The notes: a model not told the origin generated them from the sequence alone. A DNA stretch of 38,059 nucleotides from Myxococcales bacterium (GCA_020846875.1 JADLDB010000064.1:1-38059); one strand, 5' to 3'. Numbered from the stretch's first letter, positions 17,188-25,434 are shown. A program made the numbers and translations.

Positions 17188-18240
17188 ATGAGCGCGATCC
17201 CGAACGCGGTGCCCCGCCTCACGTCTCTGTCTGCCTGTGCTGGGTGCGCGGCCAAGCTGCGCCCGGATCTCCTCGGAGAGCTGCTGGCCGGGCTGCCGAA
17301 GGTGAAGTCCAAAGCCGCGCTGGTGGGCTTCGACACCAGCGACGACGCGGCGGTGTACCAGCTCACGAAGGATCTCGCGGTGGTGGAGACGGTGGACTTC
17401 TTCCCGCCCGTCCTCGACGACCCGTACGCCTACGGGCAGATCGCCGCCGCCAACGCGATGAGCGACGTGTGGGCGATGGGCGGCAAGGCGCTGTTCGCGC
17501 TCAACCTGGTGGCCTTCCCGAAGGAGCTGCCGGTGTCGATGCTCAAGGCGATCCTCGCCGGCGGGGCGGACAAGGCGACGGAGGCGGGCATCCCCATCCT
17601 CGGGGGGCACTCGGTGCAGTCGCCGGAGCCCAAGTACGGCATGGCGGTGACGGGCGTGGTGCACCCGAAGAAGATCCTCACCAACGCGGGCGGCAAGGCG
17701 GGCGACGTCCTCCTCCTCACCAAGCCCGTGGGCACGGGCATCGCCACCACTGCGCTCAAGCGGGGCCTGGCCTCCAGCGCGCTGGTGAAGCGGGTGACGG
17801 CGCAGATGGCCGCGTTGAACCAGGCGGCGGGCGAGGTGTTCGCCGGCGGGGCCTTCCCGGTCCACGCGCTCACCGACGTGACGGGCTTCGGGCTGCTCGG
17901 GCACTGCCTCGAGGTGGCGCGCGGCGCGAAGCTGAAGGTGACGCTGGAGCTGGAGCGCGTACCGCTGCTGCCGGAGATCGCCGCGCTGGCCGAGCAGGGG
18001 GTGGTGCCAGGTGGGACAAAGGCCAACCTGGCGCACGCGCAGCGGTGGGTGCGCTTCCCGGAAGGGCTGCCGGAGCCGATCCGCCACGTGCTGGCCGACG
18101 CGCAGACCAACGGAGGGCTGCTCGCCGCCGTGCCGGAGAAGGCGGTGCCCAGGGCCCTGCGCGCCCTGGAGAAGAAGGGCGTGGAGGCCTGGGCGATCGG
18201 GTGGATCTCGAAGGGAAAGGCGGGGGTCGAAGTGGTGTAG
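17188..18240 (+). CDS. selD: selenide, water dikinase
   Basis: A 350-residue SelD that makes selenophosphate from selenide and ATP. The N-terminus reads SACAGCAAK, with the catalytic Cys at residue 20 and the essential Lys at 23 (Cys17 and Lys20 in E. coli). The usual second Cys (19) is Ala here. Further family blocks are the FDTSDDAAVYQL strand, YGQIAAANAMSDVWAMGGKAL, GGHSVQSPEPKYGMAVTG, TDVTGFGLLGHCLE and DAQTNGGLLAAV. No selenocysteine codon is used in the active site. Selenoprotein or 2-selenouridine genes are not in the window. The ATG has no SD; a TTATGA hexamer ends 7 nt before it. Confidence 0.95.
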   Translation: MSAIPNAVPRLTSLSACAGCAAKLRPDLLGELLAGLPKVKSKAALVGFDTSDDAAVYQLTKDLAVVETVDFFPPVLDDPYAYGQIAAANAMSDVWAMGGKALFALNLVAFPKELPVSMLKAILAGGADKATEAGIPILGGHSVQSPEPKYGMAVTGVVHPKKILTNAGGKAGDVLLLTKPVGTGIATTALKRGLASSALVKRVTAQMAALNQAAGEVFAGGAFPVHALTDVTGFGLLGHCLEVARGAKLKVTLELERVPLLPEIAALAEQGVVPGGTKANLAHAQRWVRFPEGLPEPIRHVLADAQTNGGLLAAVPEKAVPRALRALEKKGVEAWAIGWISKGKAGVEVV

Positions 18241-18260
18241 CCCCCCGGCGGGGGTACACT
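18241..18260 (+). promoter_or_regulatory. hairpin and -10-like element before the amidase gene
   Basis: A CCCCCC/GGGGG hairpin (18241-18254) directly follows the selD stop. TACACT (18255-18260) then ends 11 nt before the GTG start of the amidase. It may act as an attenuator or weak terminator for selD and as the -10 of the next gene. Confidence 0.3.
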
Positions 18261-18271
18261 TCTTTGCCAGC

Positions 18272-19036
18272 GTGCGCTCGTCCCGCCTCCTCGCGCTGCT
18301 CGTGCTGCTGCCCCTGCCCGCGCTGGCGGGAGGCCCGGTGATCATCCTCGATCCCGGGCACGGGGGAGAGCAGGCCGGCGCGTCGGCTCCTTCGGGGCTC
18401 AAGGAGAAGAGCCTGGCGCTTACCCTGGCGAAGAAGGTGAAGAAGTCGCTGGAGGACGAGCTGGGGGCGACCGTCATCCTCACCCGCGATCGCGACGCGC
18501 TGGTGCAGTTGTCCGAGCGGGTCACCCTGGCCAACGGGAAGAAGCCGGATCTGTTCCTCTCCATCCACGCCAACTCGATGCCCACCCAGAAGCAGCGGCT
18601 GATCAACGAGGGGATCGAGACGTACTTCCTCTCGGCGGCGGCGTCGGGCGAGCAGGCGAAGAAGGTGGCGGCGCGGGAGAACGCCGAAGTGGGCGGGCAG
18701 CCGAAGGGCGCGGCGGGCGACACCTTGTCCTTCATCCTCGCGGACCTGCAGCGCTCCGAGGCGCACCACGACTCCAGCCGGCTCGCCTACGCGGTGCACG
18801 AGGCGCTCGTCCAGGCCACCGGGGCCGTCGATCGCGGCGTGCAGCAGGCGCCCTTCTACGTCCTGATGGGGCTGGACGCCCCGGCGGTGCTGGTGGAGGT
18901 CGGCTTCATCTCCCACCCGCAGGAGGGCAAGCGGCTGGCGGAGGACGAGTACCAGGCCACGCTGGCGGCGGCGATCACCCAGGGCGTGGGGGGCTTCCTC
19001 CGGCAGGTGACGGCGCGGGACGGCCAGAAGGAGTAG
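18272..19036 (+). CDS. N-acetylmuramoyl-L-alanine amidase (Amidase_3)
   Basis: A 254-residue secreted zinc amidase that cuts the bond between MurNAc and L-Ala in peptidoglycan. The GTG start gives a clean signal peptide (SSRLLALLVLLPLPALAGG). The catalytic domain then has ILDPGHGG (His30), a Glu after GLKEK (E45), DLFLSIHAN (His99) and VLVEVGFISHP (E209), the usual zinc and catalytic set. The length is typical for a minimal AmiC/CwlD-type enzyme without an AMIN domain. No SD is seen; the upstream TACACT suggests a near-leaderless start. It is followed by rph 21 bases later. Confidence 0.92.
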   Translation: MRSSRLLALLVLLPLPALAGGPVIILDPGHGGEQAGASAPSGLKEKSLALTLAKKVKKSLEDELGATVILTRDRDALVQLSERVTLANGKKPDLFLSIHANSMPTQKQRLINEGIETYFLSAAASGEQAKKVAARENAEVGGQPKGAAGDTLSFILADLQRSEAHHDSSRLAYAVHEALVQATGAVDRGVQQAPFYVLMGLDAPAVLVEVGFISHPQEGKRLAEDEYQATLAAAITQGVGGFLRQVTARDGQKE

Positions 19037-19041
19037 CCCTG

Positions 19042-19050
19042 TGCTAGAGG
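19042..19050 (+). promoter_or_regulatory. extended -10 element of rph
   Basis: TGCTAGAGG, with the hexamer TAGAGG ending exactly 7 nt before the ATG at 19058 and no SD, is the clearest leaderless-type promoter in the window. Confidence 0.5.
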
Positions 19051-19057
19051 ATCGCTC

Positions 19058-19771
19058 ATGCGATCCTTCAGCCGCGGCGCGCTCGATGCTCGACCCGTGA
19101 CTCTCACCCCCGGCGTCAACAAGCACGCCGAGGGCAGTTGCCAGGTGGAGTTCGGCGACACCAGGGTGCTGGTGACCTGCAGCGTGGAGGAGAAGGTGCC
19201 CCCGCACGTCTTCGGCACCGGCGGGGGCTGGGTGACGGCGGAGTACGGCATGCTGCCGCGCTCGACGCACGGGCGGATGAAGCGGGAGGCGGCGCAGGGC
19301 AAGCAGGGCGGGCGCACGCTGGAGATCCAGCGACTCATCGGCCGGGCGCTGCGGGCGAGCATCGATCTCAAGGCCCTGGGGCCGCGCACGCTGACCCTGG
19401 ACTGCGACGTGATCCAGGCGGACGGCGGCACGCGCACCGCGTCGATCACCGGCGCGTGGGTGGCCATGGTGCTGGCGCTGCGGAAGCTGAAGAAGAAGAG
19501 CACCATCAACCAACTGCCTCCCTTGACGCACGTGGCGGCGATCTCGGTGGGCGTGGTGAAGGGCGAGGTGGTGGTGGACCTCGACTACGACGAGGACTCC
19601 ACCGCCGAGGTGGATCTGAACGTCGTGGCGCTCGAGGGCAGCCGGCTGGTGGAGGTGCAGGGCACCGCGGAGAACGGCCACTTCGATCGCGCGCGGCTGG
19701 ACGAGATGCTGGACGCGGGGACGGCGACCATCGAGAAGCTGGTGGCGCTGCAGAAGCAGGTCCTGGGCTGA
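19058..19771 (+). CDS. rph: ribonuclease PH
   Basis: A 237-residue phosphorolytic 3'-5' exoribonuclease that trims tRNA 3' ends and some rRNA. The signature blocks are complete: [74 protein letters not shown] and [18 protein letters not shown] (with the metal-binding Asp pair). The stop codon overlaps the rdgB start by one base (TGATG), a common rph-rdgB arrangement. The start has no SD but an upstream TGCTAGAGG element. Confidence 0.96.
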   Translation: MRSFSRGALDARPVTLTPGVNKHAEGSCQVEFGDTRVLVTCSVEEKVPPHVFGTGGGWVTAEYGMLPRSTHGRMKREAAQGKQGGRTLEIQRLIGRALRASIDLKALGPRTLTLDCDVIQADGGTRTASITGAWVAMVLALRKLKKKSTINQLPPLTHVAAISVGVVKGEVVVDLDYDEDSTAEVDLNVVALEGSRLVEVQGTAENGHFDRARLDEMLDAGTATIEKLVALQKQVLG

Positions 19772-20358
19772 TGCGGACGCTGGTCTTCGCGACCGCGAAC
19801 CTGGGCAAGAAGGAGGAGCTCGAGGCGCTGCTGGGGCCCGGGTGGCTCGTCCGGAGCGCGGCGGACTTCCCCAAGCTGCCCGAGGTGGAGGAGGACCAGC
19901 CCACCTTCGAGGGGAACGCGGCGAAGAAGGCGCACGCGTTCGCGAAGGCGACGGGGCTGATGGCGCTGGCGGACGACTCGGGGCTGTGCGTGGACGCGCT
20001 CGAGGGCCGGCCGGGCGTCTTCTCGGCCCGCTACGCGCCGGGGACGGACGGCGATCGGATCGCCAAGCTGCTGGGCGAGCTTGGCGACGTGCCGGCTGGA
20101 CAGCGCACGGCGCGCTTCGTGTGTGCGCTGTGCCTGGCGACGCCGGACGGGAAGGAGACGTTCACCCGGGGCACCTGCGAGGGGCGGATCATCGGCACTC
20201 CACGGGGCACGCACGGCTTCGGGTACGATCCGATCTTCGAGCTGCCCCACGGGAAGACGATGGCGGAGCTGACGCGCGACGAGAAGTCCGCCGTCTCTCA
20301 CCGGGGCGCCGCCTTCCGCGCGCTGGCACGGATGGTTTCCCTCTCTCCCATCGGGTGA
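19771..20358 (+). CDS. rdgB: dITP/XTP pyrophosphatase (RdgB/HAM1)
   Basis: 195 residues. It hydrolyses non-canonical purine nucleotides (dITP, XTP) to monophosphates, keeping them out of DNA. Motifs: VFATANLGKKEEL at the N-terminus, TFEGNAAKKAHAFAKATG, the catalytic ADDSGLCVDALEGRPGVFSARYA, and HGFGYDPIF plus SHRGAAFRAL at the C-terminus. The ATG overlaps the rph stop. The C-terminal coding sequence ends in a strong hairpin around the stop codon. Confidence 0.96.
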   Translation: MRTLVFATANLGKKEELEALLGPGWLVRSAADFPKLPEVEEDQPTFEGNAAKKAHAFAKATGLMALADDSGLCVDALEGRPGVFSARYAPGTDGDRIAKLLGELGDVPAGQRTARFVCALCLATPDGKETFTRGTCEGRIIGTPRGTHGFGYDPIFELPHGKTMAELTRDEKSAVSHRGAAFRALARMVSLSPIG

Positions 20359-20362
20359 GAGG
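20340..20362. terminator. GC-rich hairpin at the end of rdgB, possible bidirectional terminator
   Basis: CCTCTC and CCC (20340-20349) pair with GGG and GAGAGG (20353-20362) around an ATC loop with one T-T mismatch. The hairpin spans the rdgB stop and separates it from the convergent minus-strand gene. It has no T run and resembles the repeated GC-rich palindromes found at gene ends in high-GC genomes. Confidence 0.35.
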
Positions 20363-20387
20363 AGGGAGAGGGCGCGGGAGAGGCGAG

Positions 20388-21020
20388 TCACCTCCTCAAG
20401 TGCTCCACGGCCCCTGCGAGCAACTGGGCGATCCCTCGCTTCGGCACGTGGACGAGCTTCTTCCTGACGGGGCCCAAGGCGGAGTCCTGGTACTGGTTGG
20501 ACACCTTGTGATGGAGCTCGGTGGCGCCCCAGAGGAGCACCAGCTCGGCCCAGGCCAGATCGGCCTTTGCCTGCTCGATGGGCCGGGCCTTCGTCCCGTC
20601 GACGAGGCGGAGCTCCAGCGAGGTCCCGATCAACCGCGCCAGCTCCTCGCGCACGGCCGGCGATCCCCCGACGACGACGAGCCGCGAGGCCCCGCGCTGC
20701 CGGCAGGCCTCGACCAGCTCTCTCACCGCGCGCTGGTTGTCGGAACCACCGCACCGCTGGCAGGTGGACTTCGGCTCGCAGCGCACGGCTTGTTTGCCGG
20801 AAGCCCTGGCGAAGGCCACGCACTCCGGCGTGGCGCAGTGCAGGAAGAACCGCGCGCTCAGCGCCGTCTGGGCGCGGGGGAGCTTCTCGGTGGACAGGCG
20901 CGACTTCCCCGGGCGGGTGAGGCCGGCCTCCTCCAGCGCGGCGCGGGCTTGTCGCTTCACGTCGGGGAGGGCGAAGCCTGCTTCGGCGAGCCAGGCGTCG
21001 ATCTCCACGTCGGCGCTCAC
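20388..21020 (-). CDS. DUF2325 domain protein with Cys cluster, coupled to rnhB
   Basis: A 210-residue protein from the GTG at 21020. The C-terminal 100 residues match the DUF2325 pattern (LVVVGGSPAVREEL, then ADLAWAELVLLWGATELHHKVSN). The N-terminal 60 residues look like a small helix-turn-helix. In between lies a Cys-rich segment with C62, C67, C81, C87 and C90 (CxxC at 87-90), so a zinc or Fe-S site is plausible. The GTG overlaps the rnhB stop as GTGA, so the two are translationally coupled. Function is unknown in the family; a nucleic-acid-linked role is suggested only by the partner. Confidence 0.7.
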   Translation of the reverse strand: MSADVEIDAWLAEAGFALPDVKRQARAALEEAGLTRPGKSRLSTEKLPRAQTALSARFFLHCATPECVAFARASGKQAVRCEPKSTCQRCGGSDNQRAVRELVEACRQRGASRLVVVGGSPAVREELARLIGTSLELRLVDGTKARPIEQAKADLAWAELVLLWGATELHHKVSNQYQDSALGPVRKKLVHVPKRGIAQLLAGAVEHLRR

Positions 21021-21874
21021 CTCCGGGCGGCCTTCTTCGCGGGGGCCAGCTCGAACAGCTCTTCCTGCTCGGGGATCAACCCCAGCGCCTTCTTGATGGG
21101 GGTGAAGCTCTTCCTGTGGATCTCCAGCACGCCCAGGCGGGCGATGGCGTCCAGGTGCTCGGGCGTCGGGTAGCCCTTGTGAGAGGCGAAGCCGTAGCCG
21201 GGGTACTTCTCGTCCCACTCGTGGAGCAGGTGATCGCGCGACGTCTTGGCGAGGATCGCGCCGGCGGCGATGGACAGGCTCTGGGCGTCGCCCTTGATGA
21301 TCCCCCGCTGGGGCTGGGGGATGCCGGGGATCTTCCGGGCGTCGACCAGCACGTAGTCTGGCGGAACCGCGAGCCCCTCCACGGCGCGGCGCATGGCCAG
21401 AAGGCCCGCGTGGTAGATGTTGAGAGAGTCGATGTCCTCCAGCGAGGCCCAGCCGATGGCCCAGGCGACGGCGTCGCGCTTCACCGCTGCGGCCAGGTCA
21501 TCGCGCTTGGCCTCGTCGAGGATCTTCTTGGAGTCGTCGAGATCCTTGAGCTTGTACCCGCGGGGGAGGATCGCCGCGCCCGCGCAGATCGGCCCGGCGA
21601 GCGGCGCCATGCCCGCCTCGTCCACGCCGGCGATGTGCACGTGGCCCTCGCCCCAGAGCGCCGTCTCGAACTTGAGCATGTGGCGCAGGCGCTGGCCTTC
21701 GGCGCGGTTGTCGGCCTGGCGGGACCGGAGGGCCTTGAGCAGCGCCTGGGCGCCCTGGCGCTCGTCGTCCTCGAGCTGGGCGAGGACGTGTCTGGGCACG
21801 CTCCGGCCGTCGGCGAGGTAGCGCTGGCGCAGCTTCGCGAGCGGAAGAGACTCCGGAGCAGACCGGCGGGCCAC
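21017..21874 (-). CDS. rnhB: ribonuclease HII with altered GRG motif
   Basis: A 285-residue RNase HII that removes ribonucleotides and RNA primers from DNA. The catalytic acids are all seen: D85 and E86 in GVDEAG, D178 in VLVDAR and D196 in KGDAQSLSIAAGAILAK. The substrate-contacting Gly-Arg-Gly motif after VDEA reads GMA here (residues 88-90). The DSKKI block is at 114-118. An N-terminal extension of about 80 residues is present, similar in size to the one in Bacillus RNase HII. The GTG start (21874) has no SD. The gene lies 12 bases after the small lipoprotein gene and overlaps the DUF2325 gene. Confidence 0.9.
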   Translation of the reverse strand: MARRSAPESLPLAKLRQRYLADGRSVPRHVLAQLEDDERQGAQALLKALRSRQADNRAEGQRLRHMLKFETALWGEGHVHIAGVDEAGMAPLAGPICAGAAILPRGYKLKDLDDSKKILDEAKRDDLAAAVKRDAVAWAIGWASLEDIDSLNIYHAGLLAMRRAVEGLAVPPDYVLVDARKIPGIPQPQRGIIKGDAQSLSIAAGAILAKTSRDHLLHEWDEKYPGYGFASHKGYPTPEHLDAIARLGVLEIHRKSFTPIKKALGLIPEQEELFELAPAKKAARR

Positions 21875-21886
21875 GTCGGCGGCGGC

Positions 21887-22276
21887 CTACTGCAGTTGGA
21901 GGGTGGCGGCGCGGGGGGTGACGGACGAGCTGCACTCGCCGCCGATGAAGGTGAACTCGGCGGTCTGGGTGCGCAGATCGTTGATCTGCCCCTGCACGCG
22001 GACGATGCCCGGGCCCTTGTCGAGGACGATCGCCACGCCGTTGCCGTTGGTGGCGAGCACCACCTCTTCACCCGCGGTGACGTAGGTGACGACGACGCCG
22101 GCGTTGGACTGGGGAGCGCCCGACCGATCGAGGACGGTGACCGGGGCCTTCACGCCGACGTCCGAGCAGGTGACCTGGCCGCGCCCGCCGTCAGGCAGGG
22201 AGGCGTCGTAGCTGGTGCCGCAGCCAGCGAGGACAGCGGCGAGGGACAGGGCAAGCAGGGAGCCGAAGAGGCGCAT
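21887..22276 (-). CDS. small Ig-like lipoprotein
   Basis: A 129-residue lipoprotein. The signal peptide ends in LAGC (lipidated C19). The mature part is beta-rich with two cysteines (in QVTCSD and GGECSS) that may form a disulfide. The pattern TVLDRSGAPQSNAGVVVTYVTAGEE followed by TNGNGVAIV resembles bacterial Ig-like (Big_1) or carboxypeptidase-regulatory-like folds. Function is not recognised. It lies 12 bases after the M61 peptidase gene, so the two may be co-transcribed with rnhB. Confidence 0.7.
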   Translation of the reverse strand: MRLFGSLLALSLAAVLAGCGTSYDASLPDGGRGQVTCSDVGVKAPVTVLDRSGAPQSNAGVVVTYVTAGEEVVLATNGNGVAIVLDKGPGIVRVQGQINDLRTQTAEFTFIGGECSSSVTPRAATLQLQ

Positions 22277-22288
22277 GGGGCAAGCGAC

Positions 22289-24079
22289 CTACACCCCCCG
22301 TGGCGGGGATTCAACGGGGGCAGCGTCAGCGTCCCACGGGGCGCCCAGCCACGCCTGGAAGGCAGCCCTCTGCGCGTCGGTCGGGTGCTCGACTCTGGCC
22401 AGCCACACTGCGTCCGCCGGCCGCGCGCCGAGCACCACCGGCAGCTCGATCAGCCGATCGCGACGGAAGAGGGTCAACTTCACCGTCTCGCCGGGCTTCT
22501 TGTCCTCGCAGCGGCTCAGCAGTTGGCCCGCGTCGCACTTGAGGCCGTCCAGCGCGGCGAGCTCATCGTCCGCGTACACACCCGCCTGCATCGCGGGCGA
22601 TCCGTCGAACACCGTGGCGATGGTGGAGGAGCCCCTGGTCGCCACCCCGAGGTACCCCGGGTTCTTCTCGCCCTTGCTGCGCGGTGGCGTGCCGCCCTTG
22701 TCACCGCTGGACTCGCGCGGACGGAACTTCGCCTCGAGGCCCACGTGCGCGAAGGGCGACAGCTCCAGCTCGTCCACGCCGCGCAGGGCGCGATCGAAGA
22801 AGGGCTTCAGGTTGACGCCGGCCACCTCCTGCGCCGCGGCCTCGACGCCGTCCTCCGGGACGCCCGACTCGTCGCCGTAGCGCTTCCAGAGCAGCCGCTG
22901 CAGGTCGTCCAGGCTCTTCGCGTCGCCCGTCGCCTGGCGGATGGTGAGATCGAGCAGCGCGCAGACCAGCTCGCCCTTCAAGTAGTAGCTGACCGCGGTG
23001 TTGGGGGTGTTCTCGTCGGGCCGGTAGTGCTTGGTCCAGGCGATCATCGAGGCGTCCACCAGCGGCAGCACCAGCCGGCCCGGCGTGGTGTACAGCGCGG
23101 TGAAGGACTCCCCCAGCCGCGTCAGGTAGCGCGGCGCCGTCATCAGCCCCGCGCGGCGGGTGATCAGGTTGTCGTAGTAGCTGGTGCAGCCTTCGAACCA
23201 CCAGAGCAGTTGCGTGTAGTTCTCCTGCGCGTAGTCGAAGGGCACCAGGCGGCGCGGCTTCACCCGCTTCACGTTCCACAGGTGGAAGTACTCGTGGGCG
23301 GCGAGGGTGAGGAAGTCCTCCCAGCCCTTGCTGGACGAGAAGCCGCCGCGCGGGAAGAGCAGCACGGTGGACGCCTTGTGCTCGAGGCCCCCGCGGCCCT
23401 TGTCGGAGGCGTGCACGACGAAGACGTAGCGGGCCACAGGCAGGCCGCCGAACATCGCCGCCTCGGTCTCGACCAGCTTCGTCAAGTCGGCGACCAGCTT
23501 CTTCTCGTCCAACTGCGGCTCGCCCCAGAGGACGACCTCGTGCGGGACGCCCGCGGCGGTGAAGGGGACGGGGGTGTGCGGCCCCACCTCGAAGGGCGAG
23601 TCGACCAGCTCGTCGTAGTCGCGCGCCACGTACTCGCGGCCCGACAAGGGCAGGGCCACGCTGACGCGCCAGTCGGCGTACGGCTCCACGCTGACGCGGT
23701 GCTCGGCCCGGCGCAGGGACTCCGCGTAGAAGAACACCGTCGCGCCGTTGAAGTAGCCGTGCGTGCCGTCGAGGTGGCTGGTCCGCACGGTCAGCTCGTT
23801 GGCGTACACCTTGTAGAGGCAGCGCACCGGCTTGTTGGCGGCGTGGATGAGGAAGCTGCGCTTGTCCTGCCGCTCGAAGGGCACCGAGAAGCCGGCCTCG
23901 TCCACCACCCTGAACTCCTGCACGTGCCGCGCGTACTCGCGTACCAGGTAGCTGCCCGGCGTCCACACCGGGAGGCAGACGGTCAGCGTGTCGCCCGCCG
24001 CTGGGAAGGTGGCCTCCACCTCGAAGAGGTGGGAGTGCGGCCGGGACATGGAGACGCGGTAGCGGATCGCCAGAGCCAT
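22289..24079 (-). CDS. M61-family glycyl aminopeptidase with PDZ domain
   Basis: A 596-residue M61 metallopeptidase. The N-terminal beta domain (1-170) contains LPVWTPGSYLVREYARHVQ. The catalytic domain has GLEH (231-234), the zinc motif HEYFH (262-266) followed by LWNVKRVKP, and the downstream Glu at about 296 in WWFEGCTSYYD, all typical of M61. A PDZ domain lies at about 490-570 (YLGVATRGSS...VFDGSPAMQAGVYADDELAALDG). It cleaves peptides with a preference for N-terminal Gly or Ala in characterised members. No signal peptide is visible, so a cytoplasmic location is likely. The tandem repeats begin about 110 bases upstream of its start. Confidence 0.93.
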   Translation of the reverse strand: MALAIRYRVSMSRPHSHLFEVEATFPAAGDTLTVCLPVWTPGSYLVREYARHVQEFRVVDEAGFSVPFERQDKRSFLIHAANKPVRCLYKVYANELTVRTSHLDGTHGYFNGATVFFYAESLRRAEHRVSVEPYADWRVSVALPLSGREYVARDYDELVDSPFEVGPHTPVPFTAAGVPHEVVLWGEPQLDEKKLVADLTKLVETEAAMFGGLPVARYVFVVHASDKGRGGLEHKASTVLLFPRGGFSSSKGWEDFLTLAAHEYFHLWNVKRVKPRRLVPFDYAQENYTQLLWWFEGCTSYYDNLITRRAGLMTAPRYLTRLGESFTALYTTPGRLVLPLVDASMIAWTKHYRPDENTPNTAVSYYLKGELVCALLDLTIRQATGDAKSLDDLQRLLWKRYGDESGVPEDGVEAAAQEVAGVNLKPFFDRALRGVDELELSPFAHVGLEAKFRPRESSGDKGGTPPRSKGEKNPGYLGVATRGSSTIATVFDGSPAMQAGVYADDELAALDGLKCDAGQLLSRCEDKKPGETVKLTLFRRDRLIELPVVLGARPADAVWLARVEHPTDAQRAAFQAWLGAPWDADAAPVESPPRGV

Positions 24080-24191
24080 GGGCCGGGTGGTTCGCACCCG
24101 CCGGGCCCTGGGTCAAGCCGCTCAGCGGGGCGGCTCACCAGCAGGTGCCGGTGTCCTTCGTCACTGGGTGGTCGCCGCGGACCAGGAGGCC

Positions 24192-24386
24192 CTTTGCTGG
24201 CACAGGGAGAGCACTTTGCTGGCACAGGGAGAGCACTTTGCTGGCACAGGGAGGGCACTTTGCTGGCACAGGGAGGGCACTTTGCTGGCACAGGGAGGCC
24301 CTTTGCTGGCACAGGGAGGCCCTTTGCTGGCACAGGGAGGGCCCTTTGCTGGCACGAGGAGAGCACTTTGCTGGCACGAGGAGGCC
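24192..24386. repeat. tandem repeat, nine copies of a 21-22 bp unit
   Basis: Units begin CTTTGCTGGCAC and continue with AGGGAG or GAGGAG plus a variable GGCC, GGCA or AGCA end. They start at 24192, 24214, 24236, 24258, 24280, 24301, 24322, 24344 and 24366. Units 1-2, 3-4 and 5-6 are pairwise identical, and 8-9 share CACGAGGAG. Degenerate partial units flank the array at 24181-24191 and 24387-24396. The array lies between the stop of the ABC ATPase gene and the start of the M61 gene. No coding frame across it has a plausible gene context. Confidence 0.9.
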
Positions 24387-24399
24387 CTCTGCTGGGCGC

Positions 24400-25434
24400 T
24401 CACGCGGCAGGCGGGTACAGGCGAATCCGGCCCAGGCGCAAGGGCAGCCTCGACGAGGGCGTGGCGTCGTCGCGGGGCGGGCCGACCGCGCGCAGCACCC
24501 GATCGCCGAGGAGGAAGCGGTACTCGGTAGCGCTGCCGAGGAAGAGCCGCGCGCTCAAGGGGAGCGCGGGGCCGTCGCCGCCGACGTGGAGATCCTCCGG
24601 CCGCACCACCAGGGTGGCCGGGCCCTCGGCCGAGTCACTCCCTGCGGGGAGCGGGAAGCGCACGCCGGCGCACACGAAGCAGCCGCCCTCCACCACGCCA
24701 TCGAGCTGGTTGGCGCCGCCCACGAAGCTCGCCACGTACGGCGTCGCCGGCTCCCGGTACACCACGTCCGGCCGGCCCACCTGTTCGATCACTCCGCGGC
24801 TCATCACCGCCACGCGATCGGCCAGCGCCAGCGCCTCGCCTTGATCGTGGGTGACGAAGATCATCGTCGTGCCGAGGCGGGCGCGCAGGGCGGCGATCTC
24901 ACCGCGGAGCTCCTCGCGCAGCGCCGCGTCCAGGTTGGACAGCGGCTCGTCCAGCAGCAGCACCTTCGGGTTCGCCACCAGCGCGCGCGCGATGGCCACG
25001 CGCTGGAGCTGCCCGCCGGAGAGCTGTTGAGGCAGCCGATCGCCCAGCGCGGACAGCCGCACCCAGCTCAAGCCCTCGGCTACGCGCCGCTCCACCTCGG
25101 ACCTCGCCACGCGCTGGAGCGTCAAGGGGTAGGCGACGTTCTGCGCCACGGTGCGGTTGGGCCACACCGCGTAGCTCTGGAACACCATTCCCAGGCCGCG
25201 GCGCTCGGGCGGCGTGCTGCCCTTCGGGCCGTCCACCTCCTGCCCGTCGATACAGATGACGCCGCGATCGACGCGCTCCAGGCCCGCCACCATCCGCAGC
25301 GTGGTCGTCTTCCCGCAGCCCGACGGCCCCAGCAGCGCCACCAGCTCCCCGCTGGCGATGGACAGCGACACGCCCTTCACCACCTGCGTGGCGCCGTAGG
25401 CCTTGTGGACGTCGGTGAGCTGGACCGAGGCCAT
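24400..25434 (-). CDS. ABC transporter ATP-binding protein (Fe3+/polyamine/phosphonate type)
   Basis: A 344-residue ATPase that powers the permease encoded just upstream. Walker A GPSGCGKTT is at 36-44, the Q-loop is FQSYAVWP (86), the signature LSGGQLQR is at 138-145, Walker B VLLLDEP at 158-164, and the H-loop is FVTHDQGEAL. A C-terminal TOBE-type domain follows (about 245-344) with VVRPEDLHV. The family handles ferric iron, polyamines or aminoalkylphosphonates; the substrate cannot be read from the ATPase. The ATG lies two bases after the permease stop, so the two are coupled. Confidence 0.93.
   Translation of the reverse strand: MASVQLTDVHKAYGATQVVKGVSLSIASGELVALLGPSGCGKTTTLRMVAGLERVDRGVICIDGQEVDGPKGSTPPERRGLGMVFQSYAVWPNRTVAQNVAYPLTLQRVARSEVERRVAEGLSWVRLSALGDRLPQQLSGGQLQRVAIARALVANPKVLLLDEPLSNLDAALREELRGEIAALRARLGTTMIFVTHDQGEALALADRVAVMSRGVIEQVGRPDVVYREPATPYVASFVGGANQLDGVVEGGCFVCAGVRFPLPAGSDSAEGPATLVVRPEDLHVGGDGPALPLSARLFLGSATEYRFLLGDRVLRAVGPPRDDATPSSRLPLRLGRIRLYPPAA

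Noticed and set aside
17236-17260. Selenocysteine codon in the selD active site
   Set aside because: The catalytic position is read as an ordinary Cys codon, and no in-frame TGA is present.
24192-24386. Sigma-54 promoter copies within the tandem repeats (TGGCAC and TTTGCT halves)
   Set aside because: The GG and GC dinucleotides are about 17 bases apart, while sigma-54 needs 10. No other arrangement in the unit fits.
24192-24386. CRISPR array
   Set aside because: Units are head-to-tail without spacers, and the unit is only 21-22 bp.
24135-24403. Small Cys/Gln-rich proteins encoded by the repeats
   Set aside because: All frames stay open simply because the unit lacks stops. No start or ribosome site fits and the frames shift between 21- and 22-bp units.
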